DNA of 64,000 nucleotides from Torymus aiolomorphi (GCA_036365515.1 CM070876.1:136106894-136170893); one strand, 5' to 3'. Shown: positions 21,351 through 33,505, counted from the first letter of the stretch. Notes: generated by a model not told the origin, from the letters alone. Made by a program: numbers and translations.

Positions 21351-22200
21351 TAGTCTATAAATTTGAAACTGATACATTAAGTCATCACTGAGAAATTACG
21401 ATTTTTATAAATACGTAAAAAACTTTTACCCTTAAATATCTCTAAAAATTATGAGACAATTCTTTTACCTAAAGGACTTATACGATAAACATATAAACTC
21501 TACATCTCCACAATATTTCGACATGATTAAAGCAATTTTTTTTTCTCTAGTTATGCGACAAGGAAAATGACTTTGCAAAATACGAAAATTTTAAATATCA
21601 AATATGTCAAAAAGTAATCGGACGATCATGATGAAAATTCGCCCATATATTATAAATATCGCACAAAAAATTGTTTCTTAATTTGGAGCTAATACATCGA
21701 ACTGTTCTCGAGAAATTACGATTTGGAAAAACGGTTAAGAAAATTTTAACCTCAAATATCTCTAAAATTTAGTGACCAATCATGTAGCCCAAAGAACTTA
21801 GCCGAGAGCTATCCAAAATCTACCTCTAAAAGAAATTTCAAAGTGATTGAGTAAATTTTACTAAAGTAAACGTGCTTCATACAAAACGCATTTTTTTCAT
21901 TTCTTAATTTTTTTCTCAAAAATTAGTCGACAGAATGGACTCAAATTTTTACAGATTATAGCTTCTTGTATTCTGCATCATGATTTTTCTAAAAAAAAAA
22001 ATTGACCGTTTATTTTTGGAGTTATAAGCTTTGAAAAAAAACACGTTTTTGTTAATAACAAAAGAACCGCAATAGCTAATTTAATTTTTTTTTTCTGGAA
22101 AATATAGGTTTTTTATGCTCTTTCGAATGCTATCTGTCTGATTCAAATATCTCAATGTTATGATTAAAAAAATTCTAAAATGAATTTTGTGAAAATCCAA
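21351..22200. repeat. Dispersed AT-rich repeat family R
   Basis: Contains GAGTTATAAGCTTT, AATAACAAAAGAACCG, CTCTTTCGAATGCTA, CGTTCTCGAGAAATTACG and CTCAAATATCTCTAAAA in order. The same order recurs at about 44600-44850, 45330-46860 and 48200-49020 with a period near 500 bp. No protein; probably a satellite-like or non-autonomous repeat. Confidence 0.75.
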
Positions 22201-22690
22201 AATTCGAAATAAAACAGCCAATCAAAAAGAGGATTTCCCTTCCCCATTCACACAAGAAAAAAAAATGAGACCTGTCCGGTTAAAATCGATCGAATAGATC
22301 CTGAGATGAAACGGTATACGTACATACACACGCACGCACGCACGCACGCACGCACACTCGCACCCACATGCACCCACACGCACGCACGCACGCATACACC
22401 CACCCACACCTACACCTATACCCATATCCATACCCCCACCCACCCACGCACGCACACATTTTCTAAAATCATGTGATTCGAACTTCTATCACGTCTATTC
22501 GTATTTCTAGAATGATTTAACGAAACTTAAAATTTTACTATTACAAAGCTTCCTCTAGGAGGAAGCAAAAAATATAAAAAATGAGTAAAGTGAAAGTTGA
22601 CGGAGGGAAGAAAGTTTGATGACTGTTCCTAACAGGGAGGGTGTGTGGATTGGGGCTTCCACGTCTTTTTTTATTTATTATTATGAAAGA
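22201..22690. other. (CGCA)n microsatellite and spacer
   Basis: A CACG/CGCA-rich run occupies about 22326-22457. A perfect short palindrome GCTTCCTCTAGGAGGAAGC is at about 22549-22567. No gene; the downstream side of the copy-B integrase lies to the right. Confidence 0.7.
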
Positions 22691-22692
22691 AA

Positions 22693-23425
22693 TTATCTAT
22701 CTTGAGTATTAATCCAACTGTTGTGGGAACTATCAAAACCGAGCCACTTTACGTAAAATTGATTACCGCGTTTCTTGATAACTTTTTTTACATCATAGAT
22801 GTCCGGATATTTTACTTTCAAAAGTTCTTGATGGTAGGAACCACTGGAAGCGGGTTGATCTTGATAATTTTTTGAATGGTAAGTAACAGGATTTGTTTTT
22901 GATACTTTATCTATTGTAAATATCTCAGTCGACCAATTAGGTGTGTATCCTTTCTCGAATACTTGCTTTACTCTACTTACTCGTACTCTATCATTGACTT
23001 TGAACTTTGCTTTCTTTACAGATTGAGTGTGGTTTGAATATCGAGTTAGGACCTGCGCTTCGTTCATTGTCGTAACATCTTTTGGTTTCATACCTACAGT
23101 TCTATGCTTTGCACTATTGTAGATAGAAATCAAATGAGGTAAAATGTCAAGCCATCTAAAATGTCCACTCAAACTAAATTGTATCCACATCTTATTTTTC
23201 AATCTTCTATTCAATCTTTCACAGATATACGCCTTGATATTGCTGTATGTGGAGTAGAGATTAATTTTGTATTGTTCCATCAGTTTTTTAGAGTTTGAAT
23301 TGTAAAATTCCTTGCGTCGGTCCGTCCGTAGATTCCTCGGTACTCGTCCTTGAACAAACACATTCTTCATAGCTGTTGTAACATCCGCACCGTATTTACT
23401 TTTAATGGATACACCCACGCATACT
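22693..23425 (-). pseudogene. Polinton copy B integrase, C-terminal part
   Basis: On - the frame has GADVTTAMKNVF, then LRTDRRKEFYN (second Asp; Arg replaces the usual Gly), KAYICERLNRRLKNKMW (Glu region), RVRVSRVKQVFEKGYTPNWSTEIF (SH3-like) and a chromodomain QFYVKWLGFDSSHNSWI. It ends at 22693. The 5' side is cut exactly at 23425 by the 13.5-kb element; the missing N-terminal part is at 36969-37390. It belongs to a lineage clearly different from the integrase of copy A. Confidence 0.9.
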
Positions 23426-24115
23426 AGTCCAGTCAAATTACACTTTGACAAAAAGAAAATTTTTAACAGGATAGGGACCGTTGGAAATGGTATAGTGGCA
23501 TATAATAAACATAAAAAAATAAATGCGTGAGCAGGGGTGGTTTCGAGTGTATTTGGGGGGGTGAAAAGGGATGAATTTTGTATTATTGCAATTTCCGGCT
23601 AAAGTTGACGTCGGAGAGAAAAGTGTACAATAGAAAAGTTGTTGATCATAAAAAAATCTATAACTTTTGTATTAATTATTTTTTCACATAACCTCAAAAT
23701 CTCGACAAAACTTGGTGAAAGTATACCTTTTTGTGTCTGAAATATCCACAAATTTATTCAGATAAGAAGATTAAGAAGCTTACGAGATAATCACGTTTTT
23801 TGGCCCGACAAAATATTTTTCAAATGAAATTTTTCCTTCAGAAAATTATCGTAGAGACTTCTTTCAGGCCGCAATTTTTTCATTTTGAGTTATACTTTCT
23901 TGTAAAATAAAAAAAAATATAGTCCCCATTTAAAAACATGCTCAAAAATTGAAAAAATCAAAAACTGAATTTTGCAAAATCTTTTTTTACGAAATGTTAA
24001 TAATTTGTTGACATTTTTAATTAATCTTAAAAACTAATTAAACCATTCAATTCTACGGAAAAAAATAAAAAAGATCCTTAGTTTCATTATTTGATCAGAT
24101 ACTTCAATTTTTAAC
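23426..24115 (+). repeat. Left long inverted repeat of 13.5-kb element
   Basis: Matches the reverse complement of about 36195-36968 along its length, except that the left copy lacks about 75-80 bp present on the right (around 36585-36660). Confidence 0.88.
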
Positions 24116-24782
24116 AGTATTACTATGAACATATAAGTCAAATAATGATTTTTTATTTAAATCTGCCGCTGCCCGTGTTTAGTCTACCAGATTCCATACA
24201 GAGGCTGCTTAGTCATCCTCCTAGTCCCCCTTCTCTCTTTCAGCTATATAGAACAGCTAGCCCAATCCCAGGGTACCCAAAGAGGGTGTAGGTCTGACTC
24301 ACAGTGTCGTTTCGGAGTAGGACACGCGCACATGCATCAGTTTACAAGCCAGCTGGAGACGCTCAAGAGAAGACACCATTATTCCCAACGCATTTCTTTG
24401 ACATAAGCATACAAATTCTAATGCAGATTGGAGTACCAGGTATGATAAATAAAATTATTATTTGGATTAAATAACTGAACGCCTCTTGTAGCGTCTTCAC
24501 AGTCAATATAAGCTTTGTTGTTTCGACACTTTATTATATATACTATTTTGTTGTTGTTGTGACACTTTATATACTTTATATATACTTGATATACTGATGT
24601 ACAGAAATTGTAAACTATTGTATTTAAAGTTGTAACCAAAATATAAGAAAATTGAGCGCGTCATAGTGAAGAAATATATTTTTTTAATTTTAATCAATTG
24701 TTAAGAATTTTTAATGTTTTTGACGCTGATGTGCACTGTAGTAAACTTCTTTACTTGATTATATGTATTACAGATTAGCAAT

Positions 24783-25295
24783 ATGGACGATCCTGTTTAC
24801 ATAATTTGCAAAGAAAGTGAAGGAGACTTAAGAACCATCCGAAAGAAAGCTCTTGATAAGCTGATTGATTCGAGTAAAAAAAGAAGAGATTGCAAGTTCA
24901 CCAAATGGGTTCAACTATCCACAGCGCCTGTCCACAAACTGTGTTCAGACGCATATAATCGCGAAAGTGCGATTAAACAGGCTGCTGCAGAGTATTGCAA
25001 AAAATTGGTGGAAGGTAAAAATATCATCAATAGTGCCATTGATTTTGATTTTAAAACATTGTGCCTTTTTTGCGGACGTATTTGTCATGAATCAAAACAA
25101 AATATTCGAATGATTCAAAAAGCTGATCCTAGGGATAAAATCGTGCAGGCTCTTAAAGAACGAGATGCGTCTGACGTTTTTAACAAAAATTTGTTAGCGC
25201 GTTTGAATCAATGTAAAGATTTTGTACAGATACAAGCTCACTACCATGTGCAGTGCATGTCTACATTTTATGTTAATAGAATGTGTAAAATATAG
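24783..25295 (+). pseudogene. Unclassified transposon-type gene, N-terminal part
   Basis: Open 170-codon frame from ATG 24783. It contains LRTIRKKALDKLIDSSKKR, a VHKLCSDAYNRESAI segment, DFDFKTLCLFCG(R)ICHES (likely zinc-binding), and [11 protein letters not shown] near the end. I recognise this layout as the start of a large repeat-associated protein family common in arthropod and cnidarian genomes; the second half of that same family is at 29550-30675 on the same strand. The frame ends at TAG 25293. A donor-like GTGTAAAAT just before suggests a real splice site, with the following 4 kb as intron or later insertion. Biochemical role unknown. Confidence 0.72.
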
Positions 25296-25299
25296 ATAG

Positions 25300-25302
<3 letters not shown>

Positions 25303-25395
<93 letters not shown>

Positions 25396-25625
25396 AGATG
25401 TATAGGTACATGTGTAGACTCGTCCGCATAAGTCCCGATCCGTTTACGTAAGTTGTCCGCATAAGTATCGTTTCCATTAGATCCGTGTCTGCAGAAGTTA
25501 CGCTTGACTAAAGAAATAATTCTCTCTCTATGTAGACACTAAAAAATGTCTGCACAAGTCTATGAAAGTCCGCATAAGTACCGTTCCCATTAAGGATGCG
25601 TCCACATAAGTTACCTTTGAGATAA

Positions 25626-25679
<54 letters not shown>

Positions 25680-25680
25680 G
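25303..25680. repeat. (AT)n microsatellites flanking TCCGCATAAGT repeats
   Basis: Two long TA runs (about 25305-25392 and 25629-25677) flank 230 bp in which (T/C)CCGCATAAGT-like 11-mers recur (about 25423, 25456, 25569, 25599). The long open frame on - here is only TA repeat. Confidence 0.88.
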
Positions 25681-25970
25681 GAAACATTTAAGGGAACGTG
25701 ATTAGGAATTAGATAACGTGACTCTAAATGAAAGAAAATATCGCAGAAGTACATTCATAGAAAATAATACGATTCCTCTATTATTACGAGAAGAGATGAC
25801 ATGAACAATTTTGATATTCGCGGTGTGGAAATAATCTACGACGCGCTCACGATTTACTTCGCTTACTATCTAATTCTCATTCTAATTTATAATCACATAT
25901 CGAATACATCACATCAACGCAATCGAAGGAATATATGACGCGCATGTACGACTAATATTCGAGTACTTAA
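25681..25970. other. Spacer between microsatellites and TTAA transposon
   Basis: No gene. Ends in TTAA (25967-25970), the left target duplication of the next element. Confidence 0.7.
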
Positions 25971-28900
25971 GGGGACAAGCCATGGTTGAACCTGAAAAAA
26001 AAGCTATTGTATTAATTCTTTAATAACAAAGCCAATATATAATTTTAAGAGTTCAAACTTTTTTTTATTATTAAGTTATACAATTACCTATAATTTAAGA
26101 CTACATCATCCAGGTGTTTAAGATTTTGGTCTTGCAGTACATTAGATTAAGAAATCCTTCTGAATTAGAAACTGGCATGTCATTGCCGCAGGAAATTTTT
26201 TGAACAAAGCAAGGCAGGGGTCTGGTTACTTAGGAGTACCTTTGTAGTTATACCAGTTATAGAAAATGTGAGCTACTTTTTTTTTTTAAAAATTTTTAAA
26301 ATTGTTTTTTAATGAAAAATCTAATTTTTTTATTTTTTTTTATTAAAATTTCAATATTTTTTGTAATTTTATTTTATAATTTTTTTTCTAAAGCCTTTTT
26401 CAAAAAAGTACCTCACATTTTCTATAACCAACACAATTTTAAAGATACTCCTAAATTTCCAAACCTCTAGCTTGCTTTATTTAAAAGAAATCCTGCGGCA
26501 AAGTCCCTGTGAATACAAAAAACAAGTTATTCAGAAATTCAATTCAAAGTTTTGGTTTTCTATAACTTTATATAAGTTTCAAAACTACTTACCAAAAATT
26601 TTTTTTCATTCTGTATGATATACTTTAGTGGAAAAATGAAACAGATGCCAATTAGATGAAAGTAGTCCTGGCTAAATCATTTTAACTGTTGAATAAACCT
26701 ATAAAAAAGAATTTCATTAATTCAACAATATTTTTTAATTTTTTAGATTAATACATAAATGTTGTACTTATTTTTTTTTTCGTACTAGGCTGAAAACATT
26801 GTTAGTCATAAATGTTATTGACAGTAAAAATAACCTCAAAATAAATTAATCCTTTTATGAGAGCCAATAACACACCTGTAAAAAGAAAAAAATTAATAAA
26901 TATTATATTAGCTATTATCGCATAAAAATAACTTTTTACCTACTCTAGTAAGAACCTGGTGCATATGACTCTTCAGGTAAATTCAATTGCAGTCTCCTTC
27001 GTTTTCTCCTATTTTCTAAAGTGTTTTCTTCGGCATTCCTCTCAGCATGAAATAATCTGATGTCATTGCTTTTCTGTGCCCACTCAATTGCAGCTACTCC
27101 AGGTTTCACATCAAAGGCTTCCATAATATTCAGAAAACCAACTCTTCCATCGTTGAAGCAAGTGACAGCAATACAAGCACCTGCTGTGAGCACATGTACA
27201 CCACTGAAGGAGGTCTTGGTTACAATCTTCCAAACTGAATTATTAAAACTCTCATTACTATTTTGGGTGTAACCGTCTAAACATCTGTGAAGCAGCTCCT
27301 GTTCAGAGAGATCTTTGTAAATTGGTTTCAACTGCTCCATAATCACTGCAGGAATACTGTCTTTATGATGAAAATCTTTTAGTTTTTTTTGAGCCTTCGC
27401 TTTTTGCCACTTGTACCAACTTCTCTGTCCTGGTGGGCATAAATGATGTTGAAGATTCTGGTCTGTGGAAATCTTGTGGTAGTACGTAGCCCATATAGCA
27501 TTCAGCATTTTTTCTACAGAGTCCATGTTGTTCCTGATGGCATTACCATAATATGTGGTGAGCTGATCAATTACTTTTGCTGTTAATCGTTCTTGGCCTC
27601 CAATGGTTTTTCCATCGTCTAATAACTTTTTTCCAAAATTTTTCTTTAAATTCCTGAGTCTGGTTCCCATTCGTTTCTGGACGTGTCCCACACACTCCTT
27701 CTTCTCAACTTTAACTTCATCTCCATACGGTTTGGCCTGGCACAAAGCACTGTACACTTTGGAATCTCCATCTCCAATGTAATGATGGTATTTTACATTA
27801 TACTTTTCTTGAGATCTTCTAAACATTTCCACAACTCCATCGACTTCCATCTTTCCAGCACTTCCTTCATGGTTTGCTGCACATTTATCTTGATGATCAC
27901 TGAACCAGTCTTCATATTCTTCTGTGCCTTTTCTATTTTCCCACTTTAAACATGCTTTACAAAAACTGTTCTTGATAAATATGTCAAGAACTTGTTGAGA
28001 ACGCAAGCCAATCAAACTGGAAATTCCTTGAAGACTGCGTCTGTTGGTTTCATAAGCATTGCTTTGAGCTCCAACTTGCTTGCTCGTGCTTATAATTCTT
28101 CTCTCTGAACAATTTTTGCACATAATGTTAAATTTGGAGCCAAGTCCTCGAATATCTTCTTCTATAATTTTAACTTGTCCTTTACATGTTGCACATACAA
28201 GAAATTTCTCCAGCTGTAAGAACAGAATGTTTATATCTATTATTCTGTTTCTTGTTTGTGACGCTTCTACAGATATATCTTTTATTTTCCCTGAAGTTGT
28301 ACTTCTTTTCCTTTTGTTCGTGATTTTTGTTGAACATTCTCTGAATTTTTGTTAAATCCTTTATGTTTTTTTTTTTTCTTCCAAATTTTCTCTTCTTTCC
28401 TGGAGCTCCTGATGTTCTATTTCTCTTGTCAGAATCCATAGTGGCTAATATCTAATCCTCTATAATGTTAGTTATTAAAAAACACAAATAAAAGTCACTC
28501 ACTGAACTCACTAAATTAAAAATATTAACAACACTTTGCACAGTGCAGTTAACCTAAAATCGCTGTCTTCTACACTCTCAGTTAAAAGAGTTCTACACAG
28601 CACTTTATTTACAAAAAAATTTTTTGTCAATACTGAATAAATTGCATTGAAAAATGCAGATTCAATTATATTCAAAACACTTTTAGTTTAAATCCCAACG
28701 ACTATGGCGCTGACAGAACGTAAACAGATGAGATTTAAAACCATCTATATGTATTATACGTATTATACTTTTGTATAAGTAGAGTAAAAGTAAAATACAC
28801 AAGGTTTATACCTCGAGTTAAGTTTGCCTACTATGTCAATGTACATTTACGTTCTAAATTCAGTATTGTATGCTGTGAAGCATAAAATAATATAAGATTA

Positions 28901-29102
28901 ACAATAGTATATCTAAAATGGATAATTTAAGAAAAATCACTAAATATGCAAAAAAGTGACTTCACGGTTTTAGCTGTATTTTCTAAACGAAATCGAATTT
29001 GGAAATGCGGTTGGAAGCATAGTATTCAGCGGAAAATTTGCTATCAAAATAGTACATAAAAAGAAAATCGATTTTTCGACCCCCTAACCATGGCTTGTCG
29101 CC
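25971..29102 (-). mobile_element. TTAA-flanked DNA transposon (Kolobok-like)
   Basis: Ends are inverted: GGGGACAAGCCATGGTT on the left and, read from the right, GGCGACAAGCCATGGTT. Both sides are flanked by TTAA (25967-25970, 29103-29106). TTAA duplications are known for piggyBac and Kolobok elements; the encoded protein is not piggyBac-like. One gene on - (26945-28439). About 26170-26500 is an imperfect foldback (TTGCCGCAGGAAATTTT ... AAATCCTGCGGCAA), possibly a nested MITE. Confidence 0.88.
26945..28439 (-). pseudogene. Mutator-like-domain (Kolobok-type) transposase, deleted and shifted
   Basis: On -, a basic N-terminal stretch starts at ATG 28437-28439 (RKKKNIKDLTKI). Then a CATCKGQVKI...IMCKNC zinc-type segment follows after a frameshift near 28190. 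The main 392-codon frame contains NAYETNRRSLQGISSLIGL, FCKACLKWE, DGDSKVYSALC, ECVGHVQKRMGTRLRNLKK, DQLTTYYGNAIRNN, LCPPGQRSWYKWQ and TQNSNESFNNSVWK. This is the protein family I know as the Mutator-like transposase domain. Compared with relatives, the segment carrying the first catalytic Asp (a DGTW-type motif) is missing between SLIGL and the FCKAC region, so the copy should be inactive. Confidence 0.82.
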
Positions 29103-29106
29103 TTAA

Positions 29107-29549
29107 CCAGCGGGTGCGCAACGTGGCTCGATCTCGTTGGCTCTTTCCGTGGCTGGTCGCCGCTCGCCCTGGATATGGCAGTCTCCAACTTCAGGCTTCT
29201 TCTAAACGCTGATTCCAGTGCTACCAGCAGGTAGCTGAATTCAGCTGCACTTGGAGGATGCATGTCGTCGGCCACGACGTCGAGTCTCTTTCGGTTGCGG
29301 CAGAAGAGCGAGTCGATCGGGGCGTACGATATCTGTCGAGCGCTGGAGTACGGAGCGAAGTTGTTGAGGCGACGAGCGGCGAAGAAAAGAGAGCGAGCGC
29401 ACCTTGTTCGCCAGTTTTGTGTCTCCTCGAATCAGCGCTATTGATAATAGCGCCCCCCCGTAATTCGACGATTATCATACATATAGCTTACATGCTAGGT
29501 CTTCGTACGCTTCTGGTGAATGCGCGCGAACTTTCAAAGCACTATACGT
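29107..29549. other. GC-richer spacer upstream of the gene's second half
   Basis: No recognised family; several short frames overlap on both strands. A splice acceptor-like TCTGATCAG at about 29557-29565 could join the upstream part of the unclassified gene. Confidence 0.5.
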
Positions 29550-30675
29550 TACAAATGTCTGATCAGGTTGGACGTCCCGCATCTGAAAATACAAAAGACT
29601 TCATACAACATTCCAAAAATTACATTGAAGAAAAGAAAAGTGAAAGTCAGTTTTCCCTAAATGAGATCAAAACAGAATTCGACGGTGATTTTCCGGATTT
29701 GCAAACTATTAAATCAAATTCATTAAAGTATTATTCTGACGGTGAACTTGAATTTATACATTTGAAAACAGATCTCATTATTCTTTTTAGACATAAAATC
29801 AGTAAGCAAATGTGGAAAGATTGGTATAACCATCAAGACAAAAATCGTGAACTAGAACGAATAAGAATTGTCAAAATGGTGGGTAATATTATCTTAGAGG
29901 ACATCCGTAAGACTATTCACGATAAAAATAATTACATTCTTCCACAATTTAATGAAAAAAATATCTTTGAAAATATTTCTACATCGTTAGTCGATTTTCT
30001 TGGTATTGTTATCAAAACTCACAAAGATAAGAGTAAAAAAAATGATTTCAAATGACAGAAAAGAATAGCTATAATTGCTCATAGTATTATAACATTAGCA
30101 AGGCCGCGATCATTTTTATCATCGATTTTACTTGGTCTATCTTCGATGATGCACAAAAAATATGAATCGAAAGGATTAATTGATGCTTTGTCATATTTAG
30201 GATTATGTGCAAGCAACGATGAAGCTTTCGATAAAGAAGGGCGATGCTTCAAATACTTAGAAACCATCTTTACGAATATAACTCTGGTTAAATTGAAGGA
30301 AGGTATCTTTGACGAACCTCAAATTCACAAAATGTTCAGGAACGAAGAATTCGTCAGAAGTATGAATGATACCGAGAAGGCAGCCTGCTTGAGCTTCAAA
30401 GATGCTGCAACAAAATTTTTTGGTAACAATAAAGATGAGAACTACAAGAGCATCATAGAAAATATGATACAAAACTTGAAAAAATTAGGTTGCTTAATGA
30501 ATTTAAAACTCAACTTTCTCGATTCGTACATTGATGAATTTCCACCAGACCTAGGTGACTACAGTGAAGAGCAATGGTGAAAGATTTCATCAGGATATGA
30601 AGGAATTTCAACGTAGGTGGCAAGGAAAATATGGCGTGAACATGATGGGGGACTATTTCTGGATGCTAAAAAGAG
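29550..30675 (+). pseudogene. Unclassified transposon-type gene, C-terminal part
   Basis: Continues the family started at 24783: GRPASENTKDF, QFSLNEIKTEF, LIILFRHKISKQMW, RELERIRIVKMVGNIILEDIR, then TGA at 30053, then IIAHSIITLARPRSFLSS, HKKYESKGLIDALSYLGLCAS, LKLNFLDSYIDEFPPDLGDYSEEQ, and after a shift near 30575 FHQDMKEF and GVNMMGDYFWMLKR. The last codons are duplicated by the PLE insertion (ATGCTAAAAAGAG at 30663-30675 and 33389-33401). The conserved C-terminal Asn/Asp/Tyr-rich block is typical of the family, but no catalytic triad is established. Confidence 0.75.
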
Positions 30676-30718
30676 TTTGTTAGCAAAGGACGATCTGACT
30701 GCCCACCACCACCACATT

Positions 30719-30758
30719 GTCCGACGTTTCGAGCCTGCTCCGGCTCCTCCTCAGGGAC
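30719..30758 (-). ncRNA. Hammerhead ribozyme, PLE family 1 (best preserved)
   Basis: On - all parts are present: GTCC, CTGAGGA, stem II GGAGCC/GGCTC with loop GGAGCA, GAAAC, GTC, GGAC. The 5' GTCC pairs with the 3' GGAC as stem I, and the cleavage site would follow GTC. Stem III is minimal, as described for PLE hammerheads, which may act as dimers. Confidence 0.78.
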
Positions 30759-30866
30759 TGAAATAAAACCCGCGATACACCTCCTTATATACCATGCACC
30801 CATACCCCCTTCTTTTCTCTTACCCCACCACCCTCCACATTCACCTCTCCAACTTGCCATTCTCAC

Positions 30867-32195
30867 TTAAATTAATAAAGAATGATAAATGTTATCTAAT
30901 TTACTTGACTCTATCATTAAATTTACATTATTCCGATTTCTTAGAATGTGAATACTTTCAAGGCTTTCCCTCTTATATTTATTCTTAATCCCCTGTTCCA
31001 AAATATCCACACTCCCAAAATCGAAAGAATGCAAACTATTTAAACAATGTTCTTTCAAACCCGATGTACAACTTGAGCTGCGTAAACTATATTGATGTTC
31101 ATATATTCTCTTTTTCAAATATCTACCCGTTTGACCAATATAACAACCATTACAATCCCTACAATTAATTTTATAAACAACTCCCGATTTCAAACATTTA
31201 TCATCCTTGTCTTTACAATTACTAAATAACCTTTCTAAATTATTATCATTTCTAAAGAAAACTTGAATATTATGTTTACTAAAAACCCTTCTAATCCTTT
31301 CCGACAAACCTCTAACATATGGTAAACTAAAATATGCATTCTTTCCATTTCTATTCCTTGTTTGATTATCTACCCGCTGCTTCAATCCACCATTATAAAT
31401 TTCCCACACTCTCTCATCAATCATTTTATCAATAAATTTTACGGGATAACTATTTTTAATAAATGTTTCTCTAACTAAATTTAAATTCTTTTTCCTAAAA
31501 TCTTTATGTGACAATTTAATCGCTCTGTCAATGACACCTTTGATCGCACCTGTCTTGTTTCCGAATTGGTGGTGAGAATCAAAATTTAAAAATCTACCTG
31601 ACCATGTAGGTTTTCTATACCAATCTAATTTCACTCTATTATTATTACCTCTAATGACTCTAATATCTAAAAAACTCAATTGATAATCTTTCTCAACTTC
31701 TTTTGTGAATTTAATTCTATCATGGATAGAATTAAACACATCCACCATTTCATCCACAAAACATTCTGGTACAACTGCAAAAATGTCATCAACATATCTT
31801 TTAAAAATAATTGGCTGAAAAACCAACTTAGACAAAGCAATACTTTCCAATTTTTCCATTACTAAATTGGCTATAACAGGTGACAAAGGTGATCCCATTG
31901 GACAACCATATCTTTGTTCATATAGACTATTATCAAAAGAAAAAATTGTGTTTTTAAAAACCAAATTAAGTGCCTTTATAAATTCATCTTTTGTTAAACT
32001 AGTATGTACTTTAATTTCAGACCATTTATCTTGTATAATATCATTCAACAACTCTAAAGGTATATTTGTAAACAAAGATACTACATCCAATGAAACCATC
32101 CTATGATCATTCGGAATAATAATATCTTTCATTATACCATAAAAACTCCAACTATCTTTAATATATGAATTTGTTTTACCCACTATCTTGAACAA
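30867..32195 (-). pseudogene. PLE RT/GIY-YIG polyprotein (copy 2, left arm), 5'-truncated
   Basis: A 442-codon uninterrupted frame. RT motif A SLDVVSLFTNIP, motif B GCPMGSPLSPVIANLVME, motif C FKRYVDDIFAV, then WYRKPTWSGRFLNFDS and the GIY-YIG endonuclease VVYKINCRDCNGCYIGQTGRYL near residue 335. The frame is open but the RT N-terminal part upstream of motif A is missing at the 32200 junction, so it is not a full protein. It is the cleanest copy of this family in the window. Confidence 0.9.
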
Positions 32196-32199
32196 TATA

Positions 32200-33019
32200 T
32201 TATCAATTGAGTTTTTTAGATATTAGAGTCATTAGAGGTAATAATAATAGAGTGAAATTAGATTGGTATAGAAAACCTACATGGTCAGGTAGATTTTTAA
32301 ATTTTGATTCTCACCACCAATTCGGAAACAAGACAGGTGCGATCAAAGGTGTCATTGACAGAGCGATTAAATTGTCACATAAAGATTTTAGGAAAAAGAA
32401 TTTAAATTTAGTTAGAGAAACATTTATTAAAAATAGTTATCCCGTAAAATTTATTGATAAAATGATTGATGAGAGAGTGTGGGAAATTTATAATGGTGGA
32501 TTGAAGCAGCGGGTAGATAATCAAACAAGGAATAGAAATGGAAAGAATGCATATTTTAGTTTACCATATGTTAGAGGTTTGTCGGAAAGGATTAGAAGGG
32601 TTTTTAGTAAACATAATATTCAAGTTTTCTTTAGAAATGATAATAATTTAGAAAGGTTATTTAGTAATTGTAAAGACAAGGATGATAAATGTTTGAAATC
32701 GGGAGTTGTTTATAAAATTAATTGTAGGGATTGTAATGGTTGTTATATTGGTCAAACGGGTAGATATTTGAAAAAGAGAATATATGAACATCAATATAGT
32801 TTACGCAGCTCAAGTTGTACATCGGGTTTGAAAGAACATTGTTTAAATAGTTTGCATTCTTTCGATTTTGGGAGTGTGGATATTTTGGAACAGGGGATTA
32901 AGAATAAATATAAGAGGGAAAGCCTTGAAAGTATTCACATTCTAAGAAATCGGAATAGTGTAAATTTAATGATAGAGTCAAGTAAATTAGATAACATTTA
33001 TCATTCTTTATTAATTTAA
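32200..33019 (+). pseudogene. PLE RT C-terminal/GIY-YIG part (copy 2, right arm)
   Basis: An open frame starting inside RT (LSFLDIRVI) and identical to the left arm except for a few changes (for example Ser for Asn near the C-terminus). It has the GIY-YIG domain but no RT motifs A to C. It is the inverted partner of 30867-31690, not an independent gene. Confidence 0.9.
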
Positions 33020-33127
33020 GTGAGAATGGCAAGTTGGAGAGGTGAATGTGGAGGGTGGTGGGGTAAGAGAAAAGAAGGGGGTATGGGTGCATGGTATATA
33101 AGGAGGTGTATCGCGGGTTTTATTTCA

Positions 33128-33167
33128 GTCCCTGAGGAGGAGCCGGAGCAGGCTCGTAACGTCGGAC
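33128..33167 (+). ncRNA. Hammerhead ribozyme motif with altered GAAA box
   Basis: Inverted copy of 30719-30758, with GTAAC in place of GAAAC. The core adenosine change predicts loss of cleavage. Confidence 0.7.
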
Positions 33168-33401
33168 AATGTGGTGGTGGTGGGCAGTCAGATCGTCCTT
33201 TGCTAACAAAGTTTTTTCCAGATTTTAATTAAGTTTTTATTTCAGATTCTGCGGGGGTGATTATAAACAAGGGCAATCTGACTGCCATAAATATTAATTA
33301 TTTTAATTTAATTTGTAAGACTGTAAGACCGATGGAAAAATTCTTATCAGTTGATATTAAATTGCAGTCGACATAAGTAATATTTTTAATGCTAAAAAGA
33401 G

Positions 33402-33505
33402 ATGTATAATCTAATAACAAAAAGCGGCATAGAAATATACGCAATAGTATAATAATAGAAGTATACGCAAGCGTAAGCCAATTTAGTTCTTGTGCAAATT
33501 GACTG
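33402..33505. other. Tail of the unclassified gene and spacer
   Basis: After the duplicated MLKR codons, the frame ends in a few codons; no further family match. Confidence 0.45.

Larger units (their letters stand above)
30676..33388. mobile_element. Hairpin PLE (family 1, copy 2) with 13-bp duplication
   Basis: Flanked by a perfect 13-bp duplication (30663-30675, 33389-33401). The left half (30676-32200) reads on -, the right half (32200-33388) on +; the shared approximately 1-kb arms (about 30690-31690 and 32200-33210) are nearly identical and face away from each other, around a 0.5-kb loop that holds RT motifs A to C. The right end extends about 180 bp further with the same terminal segment as copy 1. 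Only a 5'-truncated form is present. Confidence 0.9.

Noticed and set aside
22222..22455. 77-codon frame on - rich in Cys/Val/Arg
   Set aside because: Purely the CGCA microsatellite.
25268..25477. 69-codon frame on - with Tyr-Ile repeats
   Set aside because: Purely the TA microsatellite.
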